Origin: an uncultured Caryophanales bacterium
GTDB taxonomy: Bacteria > Bacillota_I > Bacilli_A > RFN20 > CAG-826
Length of the DNA stretch: 43,051 nt
Direction: 5' to 3'
NCBI GenBank assembly: GCA_946647665.1
Contig: CAMPCW010000005.1
Location: 1-43,051, forward strand
In this document: in pieces, positions 19,190 through 28,678 of the stretch
How the letters are laid out: each line of letters begins with the position of its first letter
Numbering within the stretch: the first letter of the stretch is position 1
The notes under the pieces: generated by a model
What the model was told of the DNA's origin: nothing
The model's input: the letters and a program-made list of their open reading frames with translations, nothing else
The model's database searches: none
Position numbers and translations under genes: made by a program

Positions 19190-19264
19190 TAGTAGATGAT
19201 TTGGTGAGTCTATGTCGCTCCCGCCCAGGTAGGATTTATTCCGATGGCGAAATCATCTTTTTTT
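19190..19264 (+). ncRNA. Conserved three-way-junction RNA, copy 1, convergent with and overlapping the 3' end of the small basic protein gene
   Basis: P1 AGATGATTT/AAATCATCT (19194..19202 with 19250..19258), hairpins GGTGAG/CTCCC and CGCC..GGCG, U7 tract; TTGACA box near 19159; related sequence in the same position beside the paralogous gene. Confidence 0.65.
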
Positions 19265-19606
19265 ATTATATAAACTTCTAATATCAACATCGTCTTCTTT
19301 GTTGATTTTCCATCTTTTTTGGACTTTAGTAAATGTGCTTTTAATATCTGATTTTATTTCTTGAATCCAATAAGATTTTTTTGAATCCATTGGATCAGGA
19401 TTCTCTCTTAATTCTATTAAAATCAATCCATCGATAATTGAGGAATGAGTTAATTGTACATAAACATAAATATTTCCTATTTGAAGGAAAATATAGCAAG
19501 GGTGTCTAATATCAATCTCAACGTCGTTTTTGCTCTTGACCTTTACTTTGTGATATCTAAATTCTTTCTTTTTTCTTATAATTGCGTTTTTGTTTTTACT
19601 CTTCAT
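19253..19606 (-). CDS. Small basic protein, copy 1 of a two-member family in this window (unknown; toxin-like hypothesis)
   Basis: 117 aa; KKKEFRYH..., HPCYIFLQIGNIYVYVQLTHS, ENPDPMDSKKSY, EIKSDIKSTF, KRWKI shared with the 32088..32429 product. Confidence 0.8.
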   Translation of the reverse strand: MKSKNKNAIIRKKKEFRYHKVKVKSKNDVEIDIRHPCYIFLQIGNIYVYVQLTHSSIIDGLILIELRENPDPMDSKKSYWIQEIKSDIKSTFTKVQKRWKINKEDDVDIRSLYNKKR

Positions 19607-19720
19607 AAATACTCCTCACTATATATATAGACTCGAAAAAACGCAATCCTTGTGAAAAAAAATAAAAAATCAAAATACTTAACTCTAATTGCTCTATAAT
19701 ATTTAAGCGAGGTACTTAAT

Positions 19721-20626
19721 ATGTCAAAAGTTGAACTAACACTCAAAAGTGTTGATGGTTATGAATTATCATTAGCGGTTTTTGAAGCAAAAAACCCAAA
19801 AGCAGTTATCCAGTTTGTCCATGGAATGGAAGAATATAAAGAAAGGTATGATGCATTCGCAGAATATTTATGTTCTAAAGGATATACATGTGTTACATCT
19901 GATTTAAGAGGACACGGTAAATCCGCTCCACTTCTATCTCATATTTCTAATAAAAAAGGCGACAAATTAATCATCGCCGACCAAAAAGAAATTAGAAAAT
20001 ATATCAAAAGAACATATGATAAGGATTTACCTCTATATTTATTTGGTCACTCTATGGGCACAATCATCTCTAGAGTATTAATGCAAAGTGATGGCACAAA
20101 ATATTCTAAAATTGCTTTAAGCGGATATGTTAATCCAAATCCAATCGCAGGAGTTGGTAAAGCATTAACTAAATGTATTAAACTCTTTAAAGGACCTAAA
20201 GGTCACTCTAAATTAATTAATGGCCTTGCTGTTGGAGCGTTTAATAAAACTATTGAAAACCCAAAAACTCCATTAGATTGGCTTAGCTATAATGAAGAGA
20301 ATGTTGATAAATATATCGCTGATCCACTTTGTGGAGTAGAGTTCACTCTTGGAAGCTTTGATGCCTTAATGAGCTTATTATCAACAATGGGTAAAGCTAA
20401 AAAGTATAAATCAGTAAAAGAAGACACCCCAATCTTATTAATCGCTGGTAAAGATGATCCTTGTACTGGCTTTGATAAAGGTAGAGAGTCCTCTAAAGCC
20501 TTATTAGAAAAAGTAGGCTATAAAAATGTTGAAACTGTCACATTAGACAACATGAGGCACGAAATTCTAAACGAAAAAGAAAATCAAAAAGTCTACGAAG
20601 AGCTATTGAAATTCTTCGAAAAATAA
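19721..20626 (+). CDS. Alpha/beta hydrolase (lysophospholipase-like, serine aminopeptidase S33 type)
   Basis: QFVHGMEEYKERYDAFAEYL, DLRGHGKS, FGHSMGTIISR, GKDDPCTG, MRHEILNE. Confidence 0.9.
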   Translation: MSKVELTLKSVDGYELSLAVFEAKNPKAVIQFVHGMEEYKERYDAFAEYLCSKGYTCVTSDLRGHGKSAPLLSHISNKKGDKLIIADQKEIRKYIKRTYDKDLPLYLFGHSMGTIISRVLMQSDGTKYSKIALSGYVNPNPIAGVGKALTKCIKLFKGPKGHSKLINGLAVGAFNKTIENPKTPLDWLSYNEENVDKYIADPLCGVEFTLGSFDALMSLLSTMGKAKKYKSVKEDTPILLIAGKDDPCTGFDKGRESSKALLEKVGYKNVETVTLDNMRHEILNEKENQKVYEELLKFFEK

Positions 20627-20652
20627 AAATAACCGCATAAGCGGTTTTTTTA
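20625..20652 (+). terminator. Intrinsic terminator
   Basis: AACCGCATAAGCGGTTTTTTTA. Confidence 0.85.
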
Positions 20653-21774
20653 TAACTCTCCAATTGGTCTTTTAAATGTTTGCCGTCTTTGGCGAACAGT
20701 TTTCTCCATTCCTTTCCAGGTTTGAAGCATTTTGCTATTCGTTGTTAATACCGGATCCATAAAGATTTCGGTAATATGATGCTTTTTAAATGAATTAATG
20801 AAACGATCCACCACTAAAGCGTGAACACCATAATTTCGATAAATTGGATCAACCCCAATTAAAGCGAGTTCTACAGCTTTAGGATTTTTAATAGTTAAAA
20901 TTAAAGGAATAGCAGCCCTAAGCATTCTCCCTTTGGCCTTTCTTAAAACTTTACCAATAAATGGTAATCCCACTCCAAAAGCCACAACATTATCATATTT
21001 ATCAACAATCAAAGAAAAATAGTTTCTATTTAAGATGGTACCAAATTGCTTTAATGTCGCTTTTTTCGATTCTCCTTCAACTGGAACAAAATTATCTAAA
21101 GCGGCGTAGCTTCGGTTATAGCAATCAAAGAATTTATCTCCATACTCTTTAATAATTTTTTTAATGGAAAGCGTGTCACATAAATCGCGATATCCTTGTT
21201 CACGTAATTGCTCTGCCACTTCATGGAATCTTGGATCGGTGTGATTGATATCAAATTGGAATTCAACCCATTCACTTTCCTTTTCAAAGCCAAGAGATTC
21301 CATAATCTTTATATAATATGGATAGGAATAATTTGTTGCGTAATTTGATATTTTATCAAATCCTTCGGTTAACATTCCTTCTCTATCAGTGTCATTAAAT
21401 CCCCAAGGACCGTGAATCGTATCTAAACCATTTTCTTTGCCATATTTCATCACAGCCTCAATTAACGCTTTTGCAACTTCGACATCATCAATAAAATCTA
21501 TTCGATTAAAGCGAATACATTTTTCGTTAAATTTTTTATTAGATTCATAATTGATAATGCCACAAATTCGGCCAACGAGTTTACCATCTTTATACGCTAA
21601 AAAACATTTGCAGTCACTAGTGCCTTTAGAGAGATTCTTAGTTTCATCTTGAATGACCATTTCATCTTCTACAATACTAGGGACATAATATTTGCATTTG
21701 CTATATAACTTCACAGGGAAGGTCGCAAATAGCTTCATCTGTTTTTTATTTTTAGCTTCAACAATTTCAATCAT
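20650..21774 (-). CDS. GNAT-fold-like acetyltransferase/conserved hypothetical
   Basis: CFLAYKDGKLVGRICGIIN and LALIGVDPIYRNYGVHALVVDRFI resemble GNAT motifs. Confidence 0.65.
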   Translation of the reverse strand: MIEIVEAKNKKQMKLFATFPVKLYSKCKYYVPSIVEDEMVIQDETKNLSKGTSDCKCFLAYKDGKLVGRICGIINYESNKKFNEKCIRFNRIDFIDDVEVAKALIEAVMKYGKENGLDTIHGPWGFNDTDREGMLTEGFDKISNYATNYSYPYYIKIMESLGFEKESEWVEFQFDINHTDPRFHEVAEQLREQGYRDLCDTLSIKKIIKEYGDKFFDCYNRSYAALDNFVPVEGESKKATLKQFGTILNRNYFSLIVDKYDNVVAFGVGLPFIGKVLRKAKGRMLRAAIPLILTIKNPKAVELALIGVDPIYRNYGVHALVVDRFINSFKKHHITEIFMDPVLTTNSKMLQTWKGMEKTVRQRRQTFKRPIGEL

Positions 21775-21894
21775 CAGTGTGCATTTCCTAAATAAACGCT
21801 TGTCTATTATATAGACTTATTAAGTATAAATAAAAGAATTATTTTGTTATAACGAAATAAAAACATCGATTTTTTTTGATGTCTCGATGCTTTT

Positions 21895-22482
21895 TTATTC
21901 TTCTTTTTTTGTGGATACTTGTTCGGTTATTTTTAACAAACTAGGCGAAACTATCGCAGTAGTCAATATTTCAAAAATGAAGTTCACTCCAATCATTCCT
22001 AAGAATAACGCACTAGCGATATTAGTAGGATTAATCTCGCTTAATCGACCCATAAAGAACACCAAACAGAAGATAGCAAATATTCCAGTATTCACTATTG
22101 GAACTAAAATTGAAGCAACAATGCTACCTGCGGTTTTCTTATTATACTTTTTAAAGATCATCATTACTAAGCCGGCAATGACACCTGCTAAGGTTGTCTT
22201 TAATAAACACGTCAATATTGTTCCAAAAGGACTAACGGAATAAAAATAAGATAAAGTTGATGGAGCTAAAATTGTCATTGTTCCAGACACAAGGCCTAAA
22301 AAGCCACCCTCTACTGGTCCATACATCATCGCTCCTAAAGTGATGATAATAAGGCTAAAATTTAAAGAAGTGAATCCGCCAGGGGCGATGTAATTGCCAA
22401 TTACTTGTAATAAAATCTCGATCGCTGTTAATATTCCAGTGGTCGCGATCATTCTTGTGTTAAAACGTCTTTTTTTATCCAT
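21895..22482 (-). CDS. ECF transporter S component
   Basis: small hydrophobic protein; ILTAIEILLQVIG, ITLGAMMYGPVEGGFLGLVSG typical of ECF S components. Confidence 0.75.
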   Translation of the reverse strand: MDKKRRFNTRMIATTGILTAIEILLQVIGNYIAPGGFTSLNFSLIIITLGAMMYGPVEGGFLGLVSGTMTILAPSTLSYFYSVSPFGTILTCLLKTTLAGVIAGLVMMIFKKYNKKTAGSIVASILVPIVNTGIFAIFCLVFFMGRLSEINPTNIASALFLGMIGVNFIFEILTTAIVSPSLLKITEQVSTKKEE

Positions 22483-22532
22483 AAGACATACATTATACGA
22501 AATATATTTTAAAAAGAAATGATTTTGTCAAA

Positions 22533-23366
22533 TTATTTAACAAGATATTCTCTAATACGATTTTTAGGGAATTTTTTATATTTAGGATAGCCAGATATAG
22601 TAAATAGGCCTCTAGGAACAATATAGCTACCATGAACGGCCTTAGAAGAAACAGCCTCTAACAAAGTTAAAGAAGCTTTATTCACACTATGGAAGAAAGT
22701 GGAAACAAAAACCTTACCAACATGTTTTAAAAATGAATCTAAATCTCTAGTGATGCTAGTAGAGGTAATTCCTGGTTCAGTTAAAACAAAATCAATATTA
22801 GGGTATGGCTTTTCTTTTATTAATTTATATGTATATGCCTCAACACACATTTTCGAGATATTATATTCCTTAAATGTTTTGAAGTTATTACTATCAATAT
22901 TTGTCTTTTTATTTAAATGGAAACCCGCAACTAGAGAGCCTTGAACAATGATTTTGGTTTTACTAGTTAATTTAGGAGCAATATATTCAATGAAATGTCT
23001 CACTCCAAAATAGTTAACGCCAATGCTATAAGGATGACCTTCAATTAAGTCTTTGGTCCTGCTCATCGCTCCAGCATTTAAAACAATCGAATCTACATTA
23101 CTATATTTATCTAAAAGAGCGTCTATCCCTTTTTCTATTGCCTTATAAGAAGATTGATCATATTCAATAATATCAATATGTGGATAGTTTAATTCTTTTA
23201 CGATGTTTTCAGCTTTTTTAATATTTCTTACAAGTAAAATCACATAAGCATTTTTATTAACTAAATATTTTAAAAAAGATAATCCTATACCAGATGTCCC
23301 ACCAGTAAGCACTATTTTCTTATTAGTTAAGTCTTCAATTTTCGATAAAAATTTTTTTACTGTCAT
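22533..23366 (-). CDS. Short-chain dehydrogenase/reductase
   Basis: IVLTGGTSGIG, LNAGAMS, YNISKMCVEAY. Confidence 0.88.
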   Translation of the reverse strand: MTVKKFLSKIEDLTNKKIVLTGGTSGIGLSFLKYLVNKNAYVILLVRNIKKAENIVKELNYPHIDIIEYDQSSYKAIEKGIDALLDKYSNVDSIVLNAGAMSRTKDLIEGHPYSIGVNYFGVRHFIEYIAPKLTSKTKIIVQGSLVAGFHLNKKTNIDSNNFKTFKEYNISKMCVEAYTYKLIKEKPYPNIDFVLTEPGITSTSITRDLDSFLKHVGKVFVSTFFHSVNKASLTLLEAVSSKAVHGSYIVPRGLFTISGYPKYKKFPKNRIREYLVK

Positions 23367-23454
23367 TCCACTATTATATAGGAAAAGAAAAATAAATCTT
23401 TACAACAAAAATTAGATTGCATACAATTTATTTACTGAATAGGAGGATGAGATT

Positions 23455-23934
23455 ATGTCAGTTCACGAATTTGTAGTTAAAAGTCAAAAAGGAGAAGATG
23501 TCTCCTTAAGTCAATATAAGGGTAAAGTGTTATTAATTGTTAACACCGCCACCAAGTGTGGTTTTACCCCACAATACGAAGAATTAGAAGCTTTATATGA
23601 GAAGTATCATGAACAAGGTTTTGAAGTTTTAGATTTCCCATGTAATCAATTCTTCCATCAAGCTCCTCATAGTGATGAAGAGATTAACCAAATCTGTTCT
23701 TTAAGATTCAACACTAAATTCCCAAGATTCAAGAAGATCGATGTTAAAGGAGATAATGCAGAACCATTATTTACTTATTTATGTTCTCAAAACGAAAAAG
23801 GTAAATATAAGAAAGTTAAATGGAACTTTACCAAATTTTTAGTTTCTAGAGAGGGAGAAGTTTTAGGAAGATTTGAACCTACCGAAAAACCATTTGCCTT
23901 TGAAGAAAAGATTAAGGAAGCCTTAGCGAAATAA
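23455..23934 (+). CDS. Glutathione peroxidase family protein
   Basis: GKVLLIVNTATKCGFTPQYEELE, DFPCNQF, KWNFTKFLV. Confidence 0.95.
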   Translation: MSVHEFVVKSQKGEDVSLSQYKGKVLLIVNTATKCGFTPQYEELEALYEKYHEQGFEVLDFPCNQFFHQAPHSDEEINQICSLRFNTKFPRFKKIDVKGDNAEPLFTYLCSQNEKGKYKKVKWNFTKFLVSREGEVLGRFEPTEKPFAFEEKIKEALAK

Positions 23935-24380
23935 TGAAAGAATTTAATCCTGACGATACTTTAAAGTTATCTAATCAGTTATGTTTTCCCTTATATGCCT
24001 CTGGAAAAGAGATTACTAGGAAATATAAGCCGTTTTTAGATAAGTTAGATATCACATATACACAGTATATAGTTTTAATGGTCCTTTGGGAAAAAGACCA
24101 TGTTTCAGTAAAAGAAATAGGAGAAAAACTCTATCTAGATAGCGGCACTCTAACTCCTTTACTTAATAAATTATTAAAAAAAGGATATATATCTAAAAAA
24201 GCTTTACCAAGCGATAATCGAGAATTAATTATCTCTTTAACTAATAAAGGATTAGAATTAAAAAAAGAAGCATATGAGATTCCCCCTCAAATCGCTAAAA
24301 AAGTAAAGTTAACTCAAGAGGAAGCTAAAGAATTATATCGCTTACTTTATAAAGTCTTGGAAGGTTTTAAAGATGAATAG
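23934..24380 (+). CDS. MarR-family transcriptional regulator
   Basis: winged HTH; VSVKEIGEKLYLDSGTLTPLLNKLLKKGYI; stop/start overlap with upstream peroxidase. Confidence 0.9.
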   Translation: MKEFNPDDTLKLSNQLCFPLYASGKEITRKYKPFLDKLDITYTQYIVLMVLWEKDHVSVKEIGEKLYLDSGTLTPLLNKLLKKGYISKKALPSDNRELIISLTNKGLELKKEAYEIPPQIAKKVKLTQEEAKELYRLLYKVLEGFKDE

Positions 24381-25476
24381 AGAAAAATTAATCATTAGAA
24401 CAAGTATTATTGGTATTTTAGGTAATGTTTTACTAGTTGCCGCGAAAGCCACGATTGGTATCATTGCCGGATCTATTTCTATTATCTTGGATGCGGTTAA
24501 TAACTTAACTGATGCCTTAAGTAGTATTGTTACGGTTATCGGCACTAAACTATCCACTAAAAAGCCGGATAAAGACCACCCTTATGGACATGGACGTATA
24601 GAATACGTCACTAGTTTAATAGTTGCCATTATCGTTTTAATTGCAGGTGGCACTGCTATATATGAATCTATTAGTTCTTTAATTAGTGGAACACAGGCTA
24701 ATTATACCTATATCAGCTTAATCGTTATTAGTGTGGCAATTTTATTTAAACTCGCTCTTGGTTTGTTCTTTAGAACGATGGGCAAAAAGACCAAAAGTGA
24801 TGCTTTAAAAGCTTCTGGAGTGGACGCCTTATTTGATGCTTTATTATCACTATCTACTCTAGTAGGAGCGATTGTAGCGATGTATGCTGGAGTTCATATT
24901 GAAGGATATTTAGGTATCTTAATTGGCTTATTTATCATTAAAAGCGGTATTGAATTTCTTCTTAACGCCATTAGCAGCATCGTTGGTAAACGCGCTGAAA
25001 GAGAAATTGCTTTAGGAATTAAACAATTAGTGAATTCCTTCCCAGAAGTTATTGGTTCTTATGATTTGATTTTAAATGACTATGGACCAAATCGATCAAT
25101 CGGCTCTATTCATATTGAAGTTAGAGATGATTTAACCGCAAAAGAAATTCACCCATTAACTAGAAAAATCTCTTTAGCAGCCTATGAAAAATTTGGTGTT
25201 ATTTTAACAGTTGGTATATACGCCACCAACTCTTCTGTTCCTGAAGTAAAAGCTATAAGAGAAGACTTATATCGCTTAGTAAAAAATTATCCTTCAATTA
25301 AGCAAGTGCACGGCTTCTATGTTGATGTTGAAACTAATGTTGTCTCGTTTGATTTAATTATTGATTATGAAACGCCAAATCAAGAAGAAATAAAAAGTTC
25401 GCTTGTTAAGGACTTAAGCGAACTTCATAAAGGTTATCAATTCTTTGTTGTCTTAGATTACGACTTTGCGGATTAA
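24373..25476 (+). CDS. Cation diffusion facilitator (CDF) family transporter
   Basis: SIILDAVNNLTDALSS, DKDHPYGHGRIEYV; starts inside the marR gene. Confidence 0.93.
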   Translation: MNREKLIIRTSIIGILGNVLLVAAKATIGIIAGSISIILDAVNNLTDALSSIVTVIGTKLSTKKPDKDHPYGHGRIEYVTSLIVAIIVLIAGGTAIYESISSLISGTQANYTYISLIVISVAILFKLALGLFFRTMGKKTKSDALKASGVDALFDALLSLSTLVGAIVAMYAGVHIEGYLGILIGLFIIKSGIEFLLNAISSIVGKRAEREIALGIKQLVNSFPEVIGSYDLILNDYGPNRSIGSIHIEVRDDLTAKEIHPLTRKISLAAYEKFGVILTVGIYATNSSVPEVKAIREDLYRLVKNYPSIKQVHGFYVDVETNVVSFDLIIDYETPNQEEIKSSLVKDLSELHKGYQFFVVLDYDFAD

Positions 25477-26252
25477 CCGTAAATCTTAAAAATAATCCAG
25501 TTCACAAGTCTTTTTGGTAAGATACGTGAAAGGAACACTAAAAATCTATAAGATGAACCCACTACATAATAAGTATTTGGGTTTTTCTTTTTACTTACTT
25601 TAAATATCTTTTTAGCAACTTTAATAGCGGGAACTCCGTTAGATTCATCTTTTTCCATTTTGGAAACTGATTTTGAAATATAATCTCCATATCTACCATT
25701 ATCTACACTTTTTTCTCTAGAAGCAGTAAATCCAGTTTTAGTGTCTCCAGGAAGCACTGATGTCACTTTAATCCCTAGTGGTCTAAGTTCATTTCTTAAC
25801 CCATTAGAGAAAGCTAATATCCCCGCTTTTGTTACCGAATACATAGTTTGAAAAGGAATAGAAATAGGTCCAGCAACACTAGAGATATTAATAATCTTAT
25901 TGCCTCTACTCATATAAGGTAAAACCGCTCTAGTAACATTAACTAAACCAAGTAAATTTACATCAATTATTTTTCTAATTTCTGATTCTGAATGATACTC
26001 AATAGCTCCAGAAATACCCATCCCAGCGTTGTTAATTAGCAAATTTATTTGATTTTTTTCTTTAGTGATAATTTCACTTACTGCATTAGAAATATCTATA
26101 GAGTTAGTGACATCACATTTTATCCAGTTAATACCAGGTTCGTGAATTTCCTTTCTATTCAATGCATAAACAATATTTTGTTTATCTTTAGCAAATATTT
26201 TAGCAGTTTCCAGTCCAATTCCACTGCTACCACCAGTAATTACAACAACCAT
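25473..26252 (-). CDS. Short-chain dehydrogenase/reductase
   Basis: VVVITGGSSGIGLETA, NNAGMG, YSVTKAGI. Confidence 0.9.
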   Translation of the reverse strand: MVVVITGGSSGIGLETAKIFAKDKQNIVYALNRKEIHEPGINWIKCDVTNSIDISNAVSEIITKEKNQINLLINNAGMGISGAIEYHSESEIRKIIDVNLLGLVNVTRAVLPYMSRGNKIINISSVAGPISIPFQTMYSVTKAGILAFSNGLRNELRPLGIKVTSVLPGDTKTGFTASREKSVDNGRYGDYISKSVSKMEKDESNGVPAIKVAKKIFKVSKKKNPNTYYVVGSSYRFLVFLSRILPKRLVNWIIFKIYG

Positions 26253-26406
26253 AACGGATATATTATATTGAAAATAAATCGATATGTAAAAGAGACAATT
26301 TTCTCACGTGCGTAACCTATTTTTATAAAAAAATGCTTGCAATCACTTCATTTCGTAATATATTTATAAACAAATCTTAAAAATTAATGAAAGGAGAAAA
26401 CAACTT

Positions 26407-28359
26407 ATGAAAAAGACATTAATTGTTCCTGTAGTAGCGGCTATGCTAGCTGTATCATGTGGCAGTGACCCTACTCCAGTTAAAGATTGGTCTAAAGAAA
26501 TTAAGGATTTCATGACTGCCGAATTAGGCGAAGTACTTCCTTATATGGAATTAGACGAAGCATCATTAGTGTACGCCTATGGTTCAGATAGTTATGGTGG
26601 TATGTTCTATGCTTACGACGATAACGAAACAAACTTAGTCGCAACTTATGGTGAAAAATTAGTGGCAGCTGGTTACGAATTAGATGCAACAGCGGGTTCT
26701 TATTTTAAAGAAACCTCTATCTCAAATATCGAAATCCAACTCGCTTACTATGAAGCCGAAGGAGAACCAGGAGAAGAAGGATATGTTGCTCCAGGTAACC
26801 AAATCTCTGTTGGTTATCTCTATGTCGAAGAACCTGCTGGTGAATGGAAAGATGCAGATTTTAAAGCATTAATGACCGAAAAACTCACCGAATTCTTACC
26901 TTATATGCCACTTGATGTTGTCACTGATGACTTCCATTTCGGTGAATCAACAAAAATGAGCGGCTTTGTATTCGGTGCTGTTGAACGTAACGAAACTATC
27001 TCTTATGGTTTAAGATTAGCAAACGCTGGTTATTATTACTCTGAAGATTTAGAAGCATTCTTTAAACCATTAGATGATCGTATTATCGTTGTTGAATTCA
27101 CTTACATCGATCCAGAAGAAGCTGCAAGTTATGGTTATGATTCAGCTCTTGTTGAAATTGACTTCTCTTTAAGATATGTCGATTTAAATTACTTCCCATC
27201 CACAGAAATCGCTACATACTATCTTGAAGAATTAGATGAAACAATTCCTGTTCCGGAATTAATTTCTGAAAATACAACTTCATATTCTTATGATGAAAAC
27301 GTTGATCAATGGGGAACACATTATGCTGATGTTTACTGTTATGGTACAACTACCGAAGAATTAAAGAGCTATGTTAGTGCTTTAATTAATGTTGGTTGGT
27401 TAGTAAGCGATTACGGTGAAGATGCATACTTATTCTTACCAGGCACTAACATGCGTTGTACTGTTTTTGATTACCATGGATATGAAGATCCAGATGATCC
27501 ATATACTGCTTGGATTTCATTCTACGATGTCGAAGCAACAGTTTATCCAGATAACACTTCTACAGCATACACAATTGCTCATGAATTAGGTCTTGAATCT
27601 TCAGAAGTCAAAGATATGACAGCTGAAGGCGCAGAATATAAATCATACGCTATTTTGTACTCATTTAAAGATATGACTTTAGATGAAGCTAATACCTTTG
27701 TTAAATCTATTGTTGGTGCCGTTGATGGATACTTCTTCTCTGAAGAAATGTCAAAAGTTGAATATGATGAAGAAAATCCAGAAGTAGTTGTCGCTTACTT
27801 GAATTACTATTTAATCGACGAATATGAAGAAGGTGGACAATACGTTTTCTTTGCATTATTCCCAGATGATGAAAATGTTGGACAAATTGGCATGAATATG
27901 GAAATTTCTGGTAAACCAGTCGAAAAGATTTGGGGCGCTCAAGAAGTTTTATTAAAACTTATCAATGAATCCGCAATTGGTTCTGTGTTTAAATTGGGAG
28001 CTGAAGATATTTCTGATTATTCCGAACAAGCAGGTTTTCCATATTTCCAAATAGCTGGCTCTTATTATTGGCCTGAACAATATCTAGAGACGATTAAATA
28101 TTATTGGAATGGTGCTGTTTCCGGAACATTAAAAGATTTCAAAACAGATCAAACCAAATACTTAACTAGAGAAGTCGAATTAAGTGACGGTTCTACCACT
28201 ACTCAATACTACGTTCAATATTCATGGACAAGTAGAGATGGCACTCATAAAGTTATTGTTGAATTTAACTTCTTCGTTATTGAAGGAACTGGTGTATTCC
28301 CAAGCGTTGTAGCTTATGAAGTTCCAGCTAACCCTGAAACTCCAGCCGAAAACGCATAG
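26407..28359 (+). CDS. Lipoprotein built from about five ~115-130 aa repeats
   Basis: lipobox AVSCGS; repeated W-x-x-x-(I/F)-x-x-(L/F)-(M/L)-...-LPYM-x-LD blocks. Confidence 0.8.
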   Translation: MKKTLIVPVVAAMLAVSCGSDPTPVKDWSKEIKDFMTAELGEVLPYMELDEASLVYAYGSDSYGGMFYAYDDNETNLVATYGEKLVAAGYELDATAGSYFKETSISNIEIQLAYYEAEGEPGEEGYVAPGNQISVGYLYVEEPAGEWKDADFKALMTEKLTEFLPYMPLDVVTDDFHFGESTKMSGFVFGAVERNETISYGLRLANAGYYYSEDLEAFFKPLDDRIIVVEFTYIDPEEAASYGYDSALVEIDFSLRYVDLNYFPSTEIATYYLEELDETIPVPELISENTTSYSYDENVDQWGTHYADVYCYGTTTEELKSYVSALINVGWLVSDYGEDAYLFLPGTNMRCTVFDYHGYEDPDDPYTAWISFYDVEATVYPDNTSTAYTIAHELGLESSEVKDMTAEGAEYKSYAILYSFKDMTLDEANTFVKSIVGAVDGYFFSEEMSKVEYDEENPEVVVAYLNYYLIDEYEEGGQYVFFALFPDDENVGQIGMNMEISGKPVEKIWGAQEVLLKLINESAIGSVFKLGAEDISDYSEQAGFPYFQIAGSYYWPEQYLETIKYYWNGAVSGTLKDFKTDQTKYLTREVELSDGSTTTQYYVQYSWTSRDGTHKVIVEFNFFVIEGTGVFPSVVAYEVPANPETPAENA

Positions 28360-28377
28360 TTTATAACTATTAAATAC

Positions 28378-28404
28378 TAGACTCGCCTTTGGCGGGTCTT
28401 TTAT
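28378..28404 (+). terminator. Intrinsic terminator
   Basis: GACTCGCCTTTGGCGGGTCTTTTATT. Confidence 0.75.
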
Positions 28405-28678
28405 TATGGGCTTTATATAATGGATTATCTATATTGATGCTTAAGAGTAATACAAGCCCTAAAACGTCACATAATTAAACCTATCAATAAGTAATGATGT
28501 AAATAGTTTTATAAATTATAGACAATCCCTAAAGCGCCACTTTTTGTCCAAAATAAAAGTAGTTATTGTATTAAACGAATTAGGATACTAATTTTTATAA
28601 ACGCCTCCTATATCGCCTTTTAGCCACTAAAAAAGCCCTCATTATATTGAGAGCTTATTAGTTTAATAATTAATGTAA

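Noticed and set aside
19190-19264. Module RNA as a plain bidirectional terminator for two convergent genes
   Set aside because: The U-tract is on one strand only, and the conserved two-hairpin interior with paired changes goes beyond what a terminator needs.
20961-21293. ORFs 20961..21152 (+) and 21096..21293 (-)
   Set aside because: Overlap the 20650..21774 coding gene out of frame with no independent signals.
21887-22243. Plus-strand ORF 21887..22243 and similar shadows at 22699..22944 and 26049..26315
   Set aside because: Opposite strand of confident ECF S-component and SDR genes.
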